Shown piece by piece: positions 1 through 6,667 of a stretch of DNA of 7,482 bases. Position 1 is the stretch's first letter. The number at the start of each line of letters is the position of its first letter. A program made the position numbers and the translations under genes. The stretch is from Helicobacteraceae bacterium. Lineage in GTDB: Bacteria; Campylobacterota; Campylobacteria; Campylobacterales; Sulfurimonadaceae. The DNA lies in NCBI GenBank assembly GCA_027083665.1, contig JALWNV010000048.1, forward strand, positions 1 to 7,482, written 5' to 3'. The notes under the pieces are model-generated. The model did no database searches. It worked only from the letters and a program-made list of their open reading frames with translations, and was not told the origin of the DNA.

Positions 1-2503
1 CGTCCCCCTGATGCAGGATCCCGCACCGCTGCTCGTAGGCGAACGCGCCAACGCCACCGGCTCAAAAGCCTTTCGCGAACTGCTGCTGGCCGAAGACTAT
101 GAAGGCACGCTCAGTGTCGGCCAGCAACAGGTCCGTGCCGGGGCGCATGTCCTCGACGTTTCCGTCGGCTTCGCCGGACGCGACGAGACCAAGGACATGA
201 ACGAAGTCATGTCGCGCTACGCACAAAAAATCCCGCTGCCGCTGATGCCCGATTCGACCCAGACCGCCGCGCTTGAAACCGCACTCAAGCACATCGGCGG
301 CAAACCGATCATCAACTCCGTCAATCTCGAAGACGGAATCGAAAAATTCGATACCGTCTGCCGCCTCGCCAAAAAGTACGGCGCCGCCCTCGTCTGTCTC
401 ACCATCGACGAGCAGGGGATGGCCAAAACGGTCGAACGCAAACTCGAAGTCGCCGAGCGGATCTACGAACTGGCGACACGCAAACACGGCATCAACCCCG
501 AAGACCTTGTCTTCGATGTACTCACCTTTACCGTGGGCAGCGGAGACGAAGAGTACCGCGACGCCGCGATCCAGACCATCGAAGCGATCCGGGAACTGCG
601 AAAACGCCATCCGGAAGTCGGTGCCATTCTCGGGCTGTCCAATATCTCGTTCGGCCTCGACAAGGACGCCCGCCCCTATCTCAATTCCGTCTTTCTCGAC
701 CATTGTGTCAAGGCCGGCCTGACCTCGGTCATCATCAACGTCAAGCATATCATTCCGCTGAACAAAATCAGCGAAGAAGACCTCAAAGTCTGCAACGACC
801 TGTTGTTTGATACCAAACCCGACGGCCAGGCGCTGTTTGATTTTATCGAACACTTCAGCACGAAAGAAGCGGTCGACAGCGAAGCCGAAGACGAAGCCTA
901 CCATGCGCTGAGTACCGAAGAGAAAATCGCCAAACTTCTGCTCGACGGCGACAAGGAGCGGATGCTGCCTCTCGTCGATGAGGCCCGGCATGAAATCGCG
1001 CCGGAAAAGATCGTCAACGAAATTCTCATCGACGCCATGAAGGTTGTCGGCGAACTCTTCGGATCGGGTCAGATGCAGCTGCCGTTCGTCCTTCAAAGCG
1101 CCGAAACGATGAAAGCCGCGGTCGACCGGCTCAAACCCCACCTGCCCAAAGTCGAAAAAGAGGTCGACACGACACTGGTGCTCGGCACGGTCAAGGGCGA
1201 TGTCCACGATGTCGGAAAAAACCTTGTCGACATCATCCTCAGCAACAACGGCTACAACGTGATCAATCTCGGCATCAAGGTCGAACTCGACGATTTCGTC
1301 AAAACCCTGCAGGAGAAGAACTGTCAGGCCATCGGCATGAGCGGCCTGCTGGTCAAATCAACACAAGTGATGAAAGAGAACCTCGAAGCACTCAAGAAAG
1401 CGGGCATCACCGTCCCCGTTCTGCTCGGCGGGGCGGCGCTGACACGCAGCTTTATCGACGATTTCTGCCGTCCGAACTACGACGGCCCCATCTTCTACTG
1501 CAAGGACGCTTTCGACGGCGTCACCGCCATGAGCCGCATCGAAGCGGGGAACATGGATACGAACCTGCATCCCGACGCCCCGGAGAAACAGCCGAAATCA
1601 TCCGAAAAGGAAGTCGTCATTCCGCCGCTCGAACAGATAAAGATGCCCGAGCGCGACATCCGCATTCCCACCCCGCCGTTTTGGGGACGCCGTGTCCTCG
1701 AGCTTACACCCGCACAGATTCATCTGGCTTTCGACTGGATCAACCACAAGATCCTCTTCAAGCAGCGATGGGGATACAGTTCCAAAGGCATGGACAAGGC
1801 CGCTTATGCCAAGCAGCTCGAAGAGGTGGTCTGGCCCGCCTATGAGCGCCTCAAGACCCAGTTTGTCGAAGAGGGACTGTTCGAGCCGACCATCCTTTAC
1901 GGCTACTGGCCCGTACGCTCCGACGACACCTCGCTGCTCGTCTTCCCCGCCTCCGAAGGGTGGAGCGGCGAGGACGACATCAACCGCGAACCGCTGGAGC
2001 AGATCATCGGGCGGGCCGAGGCGGAATTCACCTTCCCGCGCCAGCGCAAACAGCCGCACCGGGCCCTGAGCGATTTCTTCCGTCCCGACCGCCACGATGT
2101 CGTCGCACTGACGTGCGTCAGTGCCGGCAGCCGCATCAGCGACTACGAGCGGACCCTTTACGATGCGGGGAAGTATACGGAATATTACCAGGTACACGGT
2201 CTGGGTGTCGAACTGGCCGAGGCGCTGGCGGAGATCGCCCACAAGCAGATCCGACTCGATCTCAATATCGCCGACAACGAGGGACCGACCCTTGCGGACG
2301 TACGGATGAACCGCTATCAGGGGGCGCGCTACAGTTTCGGCTACGCCGCCTGCCCGGATCTCGAACTCAACCGCCCCCTGTTCGACCTGCTACGTCCGGA
2401 AGAATTCGGCATCGAGCTGAGCGAAACGTTTCAGATTCACCCGGAACAGTCCACCTCGGCAATCGTCGTCCATCATCCTAAAGCGACCTATTACAACGTG
2501 TAG
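1..2503 (+). CDS. metH: Cobalamin-dependent methionine synthase MetH, 5'-partial
   Basis: Transfers a methyl group from 5-methyltetrahydrofolate to homocysteine through enzyme-bound cobalamin, giving methionine and THF in the cytoplasm. The frame is open from base 2, so the N-terminal homocysteine/zinc domain lies upstream of the window. Numbering from the internal Met at base 11, there is a pterin-binding domain at about 5-265 (LLVGERANATGSKAF near its start), a helical cobalamin cap at about 300-380 (FGSGQMQLP), and a B12 Rossmann domain at about 386-515. GDVHDVG supplies the axial ligand His399 with Asp397; Ser444 and Ser450 keep the spacing of E. coli Asp757/His759/Ser804/Ser810. The C-terminal AdoMet/reactivation domain (about 550-830) carries FPRQR, HGLGVELAEALAE and RYSFGYAACPDLE. 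The offset to E. coli numbering (about 360) suggests roughly 360 residues are missing. The E. coli SAM-binding Asp946 appears to align with Asn578, by eye. The stop lies 8 bases from the convergent AMIN gene. I see no sign of frameshift. Confidence 0.97.
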   Translation, partial: VPLMQDPAPLLVGERANATGSKAFRELLLAEDYEGTLSVGQQQVRAGAHVLDVSVGFAGRDETKDMNEVMSRYAQKIPLPLMPDSTQTAALETALKHIGGKPIINSVNLEDGIEKFDTVCRLAKKYGAALVCLTIDEQGMAKTVERKLEVAERIYELATRKHGINPEDLVFDVLTFTVGSGDEEYRDAAIQTIEAIRELRKRHPEVGAILGLSNISFGLDKDARPYLNSVFLDHCVKAGLTSVIINVKHIIPLNKISEEDLKVCNDLLFDTKPDGQALFDFIEHFSTKEAVDSEAEDEAYHALSTEEKIAKLLLDGDKERMLPLVDEARHEIAPEKIVNEILIDAMKVVGELFGSGQMQLPFVLQSAETMKAAVDRLKPHLPKVEKEVDTTLVLGTVKGDVHDVGKNLVDIILSNNGYNVINLGIKVELDDFVKTLQEKNCQAIGMSGLLVKSTQVMKENLEALKKAGITVPVLLGGAALTRSFIDDFCRPNYDGPIFYCKDAFDGVTAMSRIEAGNMDTNLHPDAPEKQPKSSEKEVVIPPLEQIKMPERDIRIPTPPFWGRRVLELTPAQIHLAFDWINHKILFKQRWGYSSKGMDKAAYAKQLEEVVWPAYERLKTQFVEEGLFEPTILYGYWPVRSDDTSLLVFPASEGWSGEDDINREPLEQIIGRAEAEFTFPRQRKQPHRALSDFFRPDRHDVVALTCVSAGSRISDYERTLYDAGKYTEYYQVHGLGVELAEALAEIAHKQIRLDLNIADNEGPTLADVRMNRYQGARYSFGYAACPDLELNRPLFDLLRPEEFGIELSETFQIHPEQSTSAIVVHHPKATYYNV

Positions 2504-2507
2504 AAAA

Positions 2508-2537
2508 GCGGCTACCGGCGGATAAGAAGGTAGCCGT
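2508..2537 (-). terminator. Putative intrinsic terminator of the recA-eno operon
   Basis: An exact 8-bp inverted repeat, CGGCTACC (2509-2516) and GGTAGCCG (2529-2536), encloses a 12-base loop and can be extended by one G-U pair. Read on the minus strand, the hairpin is followed by CTTTTCTA, a short U-run. The stop codon of the AMIN gene (2514-2512) lies inside the distal stem arm, so the structure overlaps the last codons. Read on the plus strand, the tail is not T-rich, so it is a poor metH terminator. The position at the end of a co-oriented gene set supports the call; the short U-tract limits confidence. Confidence 0.5.
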
Positions 2538-2991
2538 ACTTATAGGGATGTATCTCGTATCCGCTCTTGTCTCCAAGCTCAATGACGACGCGGTAGAATC
2601 CGTCATGCACTCCCATACGAAGCGCTTTGAACGGAGACGTGTGCAAGGTGCGGCTTCGGGTGGGGAAATCGGCATCACTTTTGAAATCGAGAATGAAACG
2701 GGTCGGCTCGGCGATCCGGAAGTCCTTGATCATGGTATCTTTCGTTTCGATGCGAATACGGTCGCTTTGCACCAGAAATCGGATATTTTGGAAATTAACC
2801 ACTTCGGGTTTTGAGGGGCTCGAGGGGCTCGCTGTCGCGAGTATTTTTCTTTTGTTCGTCTGCGGTGCCGGCCGGAAAGCCGCCCCGGCAGTCTGCTGCA
2901 ACTGTACCTTCGGCTCTTCCGCGGGGACGAAAGGGTTTTCCCTCGCCTGCAAAACCGTCACACACAGCAAGATCATCCATCCCGGCCGCAT
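2512..2991 (-). CDS. Secreted AMIN-domain protein, function unknown
   Basis: A 159-residue protein. An N-terminal signal peptide (about 1-16, hydrophobic MILLCVTVL, likely cleaved after LQA) is followed by a RENPFVP segment, a Pro/Ser/Gln-rich linker (about 22-62) containing a tandem S-P-S-S-P-S, and a beta-rich AMIN domain at about 63-158 (FRIAEPTRFILDF, FKALRMGVHDGFYRVVIEL). AMIN domains in other envelope proteins (AmiC amidases, PilQ secretins) bind or localise to peptidoglycan or the periplasmic face, so a periplasmic role is inferred; there is no catalytic domain. It is last in the recA-eno operon, 9 bases after the FtsB-like gene, whose TAG stop is part of this gene's ribosome site. Two adjacent ATGs exist (2994 and 2991). 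I chose 2991 because AGGAGG then sits 5 bases upstream rather than 2. Helicobacter has a similar protein in the same place, from memory. The AMIN assignment is firm; the cellular role is not known. Confidence 0.85.
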   Translation of the reverse strand: MRPGWMILLCVTVLQARENPFVPAEEPKVQLQQTAGAAFRPAPQTNKRKILATASPSSPSKPEVVNFQNIRFLVQSDRIRIETKDTMIKDFRIAEPTRFILDFKSDADFPTRSRTLHTSPFKALRMGVHDGFYRVVIELGDKSGYEIHPYKYGYLLIRR

Positions 2992-2996
2992 CATCC

Positions 2997-3002
2997 CCTC
3001 CT
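2997..3002 (-). promoter_or_regulatory. Strong Shine-Dalgarno for the AMIN-domain gene
   Basis: AGGAGG on the minus strand is a perfect anti-SD match. It shares bases with the TAG stop of the preceding FtsB-like gene (3003-3001). Spacing is 5 bases to the ATG at 2991 and 2 bases to the ATG at 2994, which favours the second start. Confidence 0.75.
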
Positions 3003-3318
3003 ATCTTCCGTCACTGCCCGAAGGTTCAAGCTCCTTGAGTTCGAAATACTCTTTTTGCAGTGCGGCATTTTCTTTTTTCAGTCTTGCAATCTCGCTTTTG
3101 AGATTCGTTTCGTAGCTTTCGAGCTGCATCAGTACCTCCAAAGAGGCATTTCCGAAAAGAAGATTGCCGATATAGAATGCGACGGCAACGACGCCCGCCA
3201 ATGCAGTCAGAAGCTTCCATGCCTTGAAACCGCAATGGCGTTCGCACCATGAGGGAAGCTCCTCCCCCGGCGAGTGCAGCATCCGTTCATTCCCTTCGAT
3301 CTGCTCAGGCGCTTCCAT
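3001..3318 (-). CDS. Small FtsB/DivIC-like membrane coiled-coil protein
   Basis: About 105 residues. A hydrophilic, acidic N-terminus with two Cys (WCERHCGFKAW) precedes one transmembrane helix at about 34-55 (LLTALAGVVAVAFYIGNLLF). A coiled coil follows at about 59-97, rich in Leu/Lys/Glu (IARLKKENAALQKEYFELKE), then a short polar tail. This is the layout of FtsB/DivIC 'septum formation initiator' proteins: cytoplasmic N-terminus, one helix, periplasmic coil that pairs with FtsL-type partners in the divisome. The division role is inferred from architecture only. It lies directly after eno and 9 bases before the AMIN gene. The start is uncertain. GTG 3342 is 3 bases after the eno stop but has no well-spaced SD. 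ATG 3318 has a weak GGAAG 7 bases upstream. ATG 3282 has AAGGGA 8 bases upstream and would give 93 residues. I list the middle one as a compromise. Confidence 0.75.
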   Translation of the reverse strand: MEAPEQIEGNERMLHSPGEELPSWCERHCGFKAWKLLTALAGVVAVAFYIGNLLFGNASLEVLMQLESYETNLKSEIARLKKENAALQKEYFELKELEPSGSDGR

Positions 3319-3345
3319 TATTTGGCTTCCGGAAGCATTCACACC

Positions 3346-4614
3346 TTAATTGAACAGTGCCGCACCGAGGTATTCGCCGTAGACGATCTCGTTTTCGATC
3401 TCGAGCAGCCGGTTATATTTGGCGGTACGCTCGCCCCGTGCCGTCGAGCCGGTTTTGATCTCGCCGCAGTTGAGTGCCACCGCGAAATCGGCAATAAACG
3501 CATCTTCGCTTTCACCCGAACGGTGACTCATGACGCATTTGTACCCGTTGCGCTGAGCCAGGCGCACGGTCAGCATGGTTTCGGAAACCGAACCGATCTG
3601 ATTCGGCTTGATCAAGATCGCATTGGCGATCCCTTTTTCGATCCCTTCGGCGAGAATATTGGCATTGGTGACGAAAAGATCGTCTCCCACCAGCTGAATT
3701 CTGTCGGCGAGTTTTTCGGTCATAACCTTCCAGCCCTCCCAGTCGTCTTCACTCAGTCCGTCCTCAATGGAGACGATCGGATATTTGTCGCACAGGTCAA
3801 CATAGTAGTCGACCAGTTCTTCCGCCGTCACGGTCCGGTTTTCCGACTCGAGACGGTAGCCGCCGTCCGTCACCAGTTCACTCGCGGCGACATCGAGGGC
3901 GATCGCAATCTGCTCACCCGCTTTGTAGCCCGCCTGCTCGATCGCCTGCATAATCACCTGAATCGGCTCTTCGTTCGAGCTCAGATTGGGGGCAAACCCG
4001 CCTTCGTCGCCCAACGCGGTACTGTGATCGGCCGCATGCAGAATCTTTTTGAGGTTATGGTAGACCTCGGAGGAAGCCTGCAGCGCTTCGGCAAAGTCCT
4101 CGAAGCCGACCGGCATGATCATATACTCCTGAAAATCGACGGAATTGTCCGCATGTGATCCTCCGTTGATGATATTGAGCATCGGGGTAGGCATTACCAT
4201 CGCGTTGGCCCCGCCGAGATAGCGGTACAACGGCATCCCGAGGCTTTCGGCTGCGGCGCGCGCCACTGCCATTGACACACCGAGAACGGCATTCGCACCC
4301 AACGAGGAGTAGTTGTCCGTCCCGTCGAGCGCTTTCATCTCCGCATCGATCATCGCCTGGTTGAACGGGCTCAGACCGATAATCGCATCCGCGATCTGCG
4401 TATTGACGTTTTCGACGGCGTTCAGAACCCCCTTGCCCATATAGCGGTCTCCGCCGTCGCGCATCTCCAGCGCTTCGCGCTTTCCGGTACTCGCGCCGCT
4501 CGGTACGATCGCGCTCGCCGTGACACCGTCACTGAGTTCAACCGTCGCTTTTACCGTAGGATTCCCGCGCGAATCCATCACTTCCATTGCCGTTACGTTG
4601 TCGATATAGATCAT
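3346..4614 (-). CDS. eno: Enolase (phosphopyruvate hydratase)
   Basis: Interconverts 2-phosphoglycerate and phosphoenolpyruvate in glycolysis/gluconeogenesis, using Mg2+. The 422-residue length is normal for bacterial enolase and the gene is intact. The N-terminal capping domain contains MDSRGNPT (13-20) and [13 protein letters not shown] with the mobile Ser loop. The TIM-barrel domain holds GDEGGFAPN (catalytic Glu204), metal ligands Asp241, Glu284 ([10 protein letters not shown]) and Asp311 (GDDLFVTN), catalytic Lys336 in the signature [13 protein letters not shown], and SHRSGE (His364/Arg365) for substrate binding; [18 protein letters not shown] follows near the C-terminus. Its ATG overlaps the recA stop (ATGA), and a GAGG Shine-Dalgarno 7 bases upstream (4625-4622) lies inside the last recA codons, so translation is probably coupled to recA. 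I see no promoter of its own. Confidence 0.98.
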   Translation of the reverse strand: MIYIDNVTAMEVMDSRGNPTVKATVELSDGVTASAIVPSGASTGKREALEMRDGGDRYMGKGVLNAVENVNTQIADAIIGLSPFNQAMIDAEMKALDGTDNYSSLGANAVLGVSMAVARAAAESLGMPLYRYLGGANAMVMPTPMLNIINGGSHADNSVDFQEYMIMPVGFEDFAEALQASSEVYHNLKKILHAADHSTALGDEGGFAPNLSSNEEPIQVIMQAIEQAGYKAGEQIAIALDVAASELVTDGGYRLESENRTVTAEELVDYYVDLCDKYPIVSIEDGLSEDDWEGWKVMTEKLADRIQLVGDDLFVTNANILAEGIEKGIANAILIKPNQIGSVSETMLTVRLAQRNGYKCVMSHRSGESEDAFIADFAVALNCGEIKTGSTARGERTAKYNRLLEIENEIVYGEYLGAALFN

Positions 4615-5654
4615 TCATCTACCTCATTCATTTCAGATTCATCCATTTGCATGATATTGCTCATTCCCATGGCATGCCGGATTTTATTTTCGATTTCAAG
4701 CGCCAGCGCCGGTTCATCCTTGAACTTCTGCTTGACGTTTTCACGCCCCTGCCCCAGTTTCATATCGCCGTAGCTGAACCATGCTCCGCTTTTGTCAATT
4801 ATATCAAGTTTTACCCCATAATCCACCAACTCGCCCTCTTTGGAAATCCCTTCGCCGAACATAATATCGAACTCGGCCTGCCGAAACGGCGGTGCGACTT
4901 TGTTCTTGATCACCTTGGCTTTGACACGGTTTCCGATCTGGCTGTCGCCCTGTTTGAGCGTCGCGATCTTTCGTACGTCGATACGGACGGAAGCGTAGAA
5001 CTTGAGGGCGTTGCCCCCCGTTGTCGTCTCCGGTGAACCGTATCCCATCGTCCCGATCTTCATCCGGATCTGATTGATGAAGATGATTGTCGTATTCATC
5101 TTGTGCAGCACTCCGGTGATCTTTCGAAGGGCTTTGGACATCAGCCGCGCCTGCACTCCGACCTGCTGGTCGTTCATCTCGCCGTCGATCTCGACCTTGG
5201 GCGTCAATGCCGCCACCGAATCCACGACGATCAGATCGATCGCGCCCGAACGGGCGATCGTCTCGACGATATCAAGCGCCTGCTCTCCGTAGTCCGGCTG
5301 CGAAACCAGCAGGTTCTCGACATCGACTCCGAGATTTTTGGCATATCCGACATCAAGCGCATGCTCCGCGTCGATAAAAGCACAGACTCCGCCTTTTTTC
5401 TGGCACTCCGCCGTAATCTGCAGCGCCAATGTCGTTTTTCCCGAGCTTTCCGGCCCGTAAATCTCCACGACACGCCCTTCGGGCACCCCGTTGATACCGA
5501 GGGCGAGGTCCAGACCGATCGACCCCGTACTGATGGCATTGATCGGTTCGATCTCTTTGTCTCCCAGACGCATCAGCGTTCCTTTGCCGAATGCCTTGTC
5601 GATCTGCTTGAGTGCGAGGTCGAGTGATTTTTGCTTGTTTGCGTCCATAGCCAT
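4611..5654 (-). CDS. recA: Recombinase RecA
   Basis: ATP-dependent strand-exchange recombinase that polymerises on ssDNA for homologous recombination and repair. The 347-residue length is normal. Motifs in order: short N-terminal polymerisation helix (about 5-25), Walker A GPESSGKT (67-74), catalytic Glu98 in [21 protein letters not shown] (118-129), Walker [11 protein letters not shown] (141-150), DNA loop L1 about 156-166, the [10 protein letters not shown] segment (192-201, allosteric Gln195), L2 region with [11 protein letters not shown], and an acidic C-terminal tail ([11 protein letters not shown]) that in characterised RecA proteins moderates DNA binding. The start at 5654 has AAGG (5666-5663) 8 bases upstream; ATG 5648 is a less well-spaced alternative. 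First gene of the minus-strand operon; its TGA overlaps the eno ATG. I see no canonical LexA box upstream, consistent with Campylobacterota that lack LexA. Confidence 0.99.
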   Translation of the reverse strand: MAMDANKQKSLDLALKQIDKAFGKGTLMRLGDKEIEPINAISTGSIGLDLALGINGVPEGRVVEIYGPESSGKTTLALQITAECQKKGGVCAFIDAEHALDVGYAKNLGVDVENLLVSQPDYGEQALDIVETIARSGAIDLIVVDSVAALTPKVEIDGEMNDQQVGVQARLMSKALRKITGVLHKMNTTIIFINQIRMKIGTMGYGSPETTTGGNALKFYASVRIDVRKIATLKQGDSQIGNRVKAKVIKNKVAPPFRQAEFDIMFGEGISKEGELVDYGVKLDIIDKSGAWFSYGDMKLGQGRENVKQKFKDEPALALEIENKIRHAMGMSNIMQMDESEMNEVDE

Positions 5655-5686
5655 AAAATATACCTTTTTTACTCTTGTTTGTTACC

Positions 5687-5692
5687 ACTATA
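5687..5692 (-). promoter_or_regulatory. Candidate -10 element of the recA promoter
   Basis: TATAGT on the minus strand matches TATAAT at 5 of 6 positions. It would place transcription initiation near 5680, about 25 bases before the recA start, leaving room for the AAGG ribosome site. No convincing -35 hexamer lies 16-18 bases upstream, but characterised sigma-70 promoters of Helicobacter and Campylobacter often lack one. The element overlaps the left arm of the inverted repeat at 5690-5737. This is inferred from sequence only. Confidence 0.35.
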
Positions 5693-5737
5693 TGACAAAT
5701 TGAAATGATTGCCGGAATATATTGCAAAGTGTCATAT
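5690..5737. repeat. Inverted repeat in the recA/mqnD divergent control region
   Basis: ATATGACA (5690-5697) and TGTCATAT (5730-5737) are exact reverse complements, 8 bp each, separated by 32 bases, with 40 bases between equivalent positions. Each strand therefore reads TGTCATAT outward, one copy facing recA and the other facing mqnD. The arms are too far apart and too AT-rich for a likely terminator. They could be half-sites for a regulator or parts of two mirrored promoters. The exact match is seen directly; the function is unknown. Chance occurrence of one such 8-bp pair in about 150 AT-rich bases is not negligible. Confidence 0.5.
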
Positions 5738-5740
5738 TTT
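5730..5740 (+). promoter_or_regulatory. Candidate promoter region for mqnD-murB
   Basis: TGTCATATTTT on the plus strand is the mirror of the sequence around the recA -10 candidate and is followed by further T/A-rich bases. Using TATTTT (5735-5740) as a weak -10 would start transcription near 5747, about 55 bases before the GTG. An alternative TAAAAT at 5780-5785 is a better hexamer but would leave only about 10 untranslated bases, and the SD would begin almost at the transcript end. Neither can be chosen from sequence alone. Confidence 0.2.
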
Positions 5741-5792
5741 TAAAACGTAAAGTTTGTCGCCATTTTAGCGCGCGTTGGCTAAAATATCGTCA

Positions 5793-5797
5793 AAGGA
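5793..5797 (+). promoter_or_regulatory. Shine-Dalgarno deciding the mqnD start
   Basis: AAGGA lies 5 bases before GTG 5803. The longer in-frame reading from ATG 5722 would translate the AT-rich promoter region into a basic leader unlike MqnD. The ATG at 5812 would drop the K-K residues and sit 14 bases from the SD. GTG 5803 is therefore favoured. Confidence 0.7.
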
Positions 5798-5802
5798 ATC
5801 CC

Positions 5803-6666
5803 GTGAAAAAAATGACGATCGCCCATTCGCCGGATGCGGATGATATTTTCATGTACTATGCCGTCAAATTCGGCTGGGTCACCCAAAACGATGTCCAATT
5901 CGACAATATCGCACTCGACATCGAAACCCTCAACGTCGAAGCGCTCAAAGGCACCTACGATATCAGCGCGATCAGTTTCGCGCTCTATCCGCATATCCGC
6001 AGCGAGTATGCTCTGCTCCGCACGGCCGTCAGTTTCGGCGAAGGCTACGGCCCCAAGCTCATCAAACGCAAAGGCGAAAGACTCAAACGCCGTTTCAAAG
6101 TCGCACTCAGCGGCCGCTACACGACCAACGCCATGCTTTTTCGCATGGCCTATCCCGATGCACGCATCACCTATATGAACTTCCTCGACATCGAAGACGC
6201 CGTCAAAAACGGTACGGTCGATGCCGGTGTGCTTATCCATGAAAGCATTCTCACGTTTGGCGATACGCTCGAGGTCGAACGGGAGCTGTGGGATATCTGG
6301 CAGGCATTCGCCGGCAATGAGCTTCCGCTGCCGCTGGGCGGGATGGCTATCCGCCGTTCCCTGCCGCTGACGGCGGCCATTGCGTACGAGCGGACCCTTA
6401 CCGACGCGGTCCGCATCGCGCGCGAGCGCAAAGAAGAGCTGTGCGAATTGCTGCTGGAAAACAACCTGGTCCGTATCGACGGTCCGACACTCGAGCACTA
6501 CCTCGAACTCTACGCCAACGACGACTCCGTCGAACTCGGTCCGCTGCAGTACCGTGCCATCGACAAGCTGTATGAGCTGGGATTCGAACACGGCTTTTAC
6601 GATGCCCCCATCCGCGCCGAAGACTATACGATTCCCAGAGAATATCCGGACTTCCGCTACAGTTAA
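5803..6666 (+). CDS. mqnD: 1,4-dihydroxy-6-naphthoate synthase MqnD (futalosine pathway)
   Basis: Converts cyclic de-hypoxanthinylfutalosine to 1,4-dihydroxy-6-naphthoate in the futalosine route to menaquinone, the respiratory quinone of Campylobacterota. The 287-residue protein has the periplasmic-binding-protein-like fold of the MqnA/MqnD family. Visible family features are HSPDADDIFMYYA (8-20), VETLN-type DIETLNVEALKG (39-50), AISFALYPHI, FGEGYGPKL (78-86), LSGRYTTNAMLF (102-113), GVLIHES (142-148, with His146 matching the proposed catalytic His of Thermus MqnD), and LPLPLGGMAIRR (174-185). These match MqnD better than MqnA, which lacks the IHES and LPLPLG blocks as I know them. Starts at GTG with AAGGA 5 bases upstream. 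The next gene, murB, begins one base after its stop, so the two are probably co-transcribed. No other menaquinone gene is in the window. The SPDADD form differs from the more common SPxPND. Confidence 0.93.
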   Translation: MKKMTIAHSPDADDIFMYYAVKFGWVTQNDVQFDNIALDIETLNVEALKGTYDISAISFALYPHIRSEYALLRTAVSFGEGYGPKLIKRKGERLKRRFKVALSGRYTTNAMLFRMAYPDARITYMNFLDIEDAVKNGTVDAGVLIHESILTFGDTLEVERELWDIWQAFAGNELPLPLGGMAIRRSLPLTAAIAYERTLTDAVRIARERKEELCELLLENNLVRIDGPTLEHYLELYANDDSVELGPLQYRAIDKLYELGFEHGFYDAPIRAEDYTIPREYPDFRYS

Positions 6667-6667
6667 G

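Larger units (their letters stand above)
5655..5802. other. Divergent AT-rich intergenic region between recA and mqnD
   Basis: This 148-base stretch is clearly more AT-rich than the flanking genes and is the only sizeable non-coding gap in the window. It must hold the recA and mqnD promoters. It contains the recA Shine-Dalgarno (5663-5666), the -10 candidates, the 8-bp inverted repeat and the mqnD Shine-Dalgarno. I see no LexA-type site (CTGT-N8-ACAG or GAAC-N4-GTTC), no riboswitch-like fold and no small ORF that looks real. Confidence 0.85.

Noticed and set aside
1..20. Apparent N-terminal truncation of MetH (start at base 11)
   Set aside because: The frame stays open to the window edge and the missing homocysteine domain would be immediately upstream, so this is a window boundary and not a broken gene.
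62..1207. 381-codon open frame on the minus strand opposite metH
   Set aside because: It is fully antisense to a well-conserved gene. Its Phe/Asp/Val/Gly-rich, low-complexity product mirrors the NNC-biased codons of metH and resembles no family I know.
3325..3336. 12-bp perfect palindrome GCTTCCGGAAGC just after eno
   Set aside because: It has no loop, so it would make a poor RNA hairpin, has no U-run, and is in possible coding sequence at the FtsB-like 5' end; likely coincidental.
3274..4158. 294-codon plus-strand open frame opposite eno
   Set aside because: Antisense to enolase with an intact set of enolase motifs on the other strand; the product is a typical shadow translation.
5722..5802. 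N-terminal extension of mqnD to ATG 5722
   Set aside because: It would translate the AT-rich promoter region into a basic leader absent from the MqnD family; GTG 5803 has a well-placed AAGGA.
6380..6667. Upstream extension of the murB frame into mqnD
   Set aside because: A Ser/Thr/Arg-rich off-frame reading of mqnD; family similarity begins just after ATG 6668.
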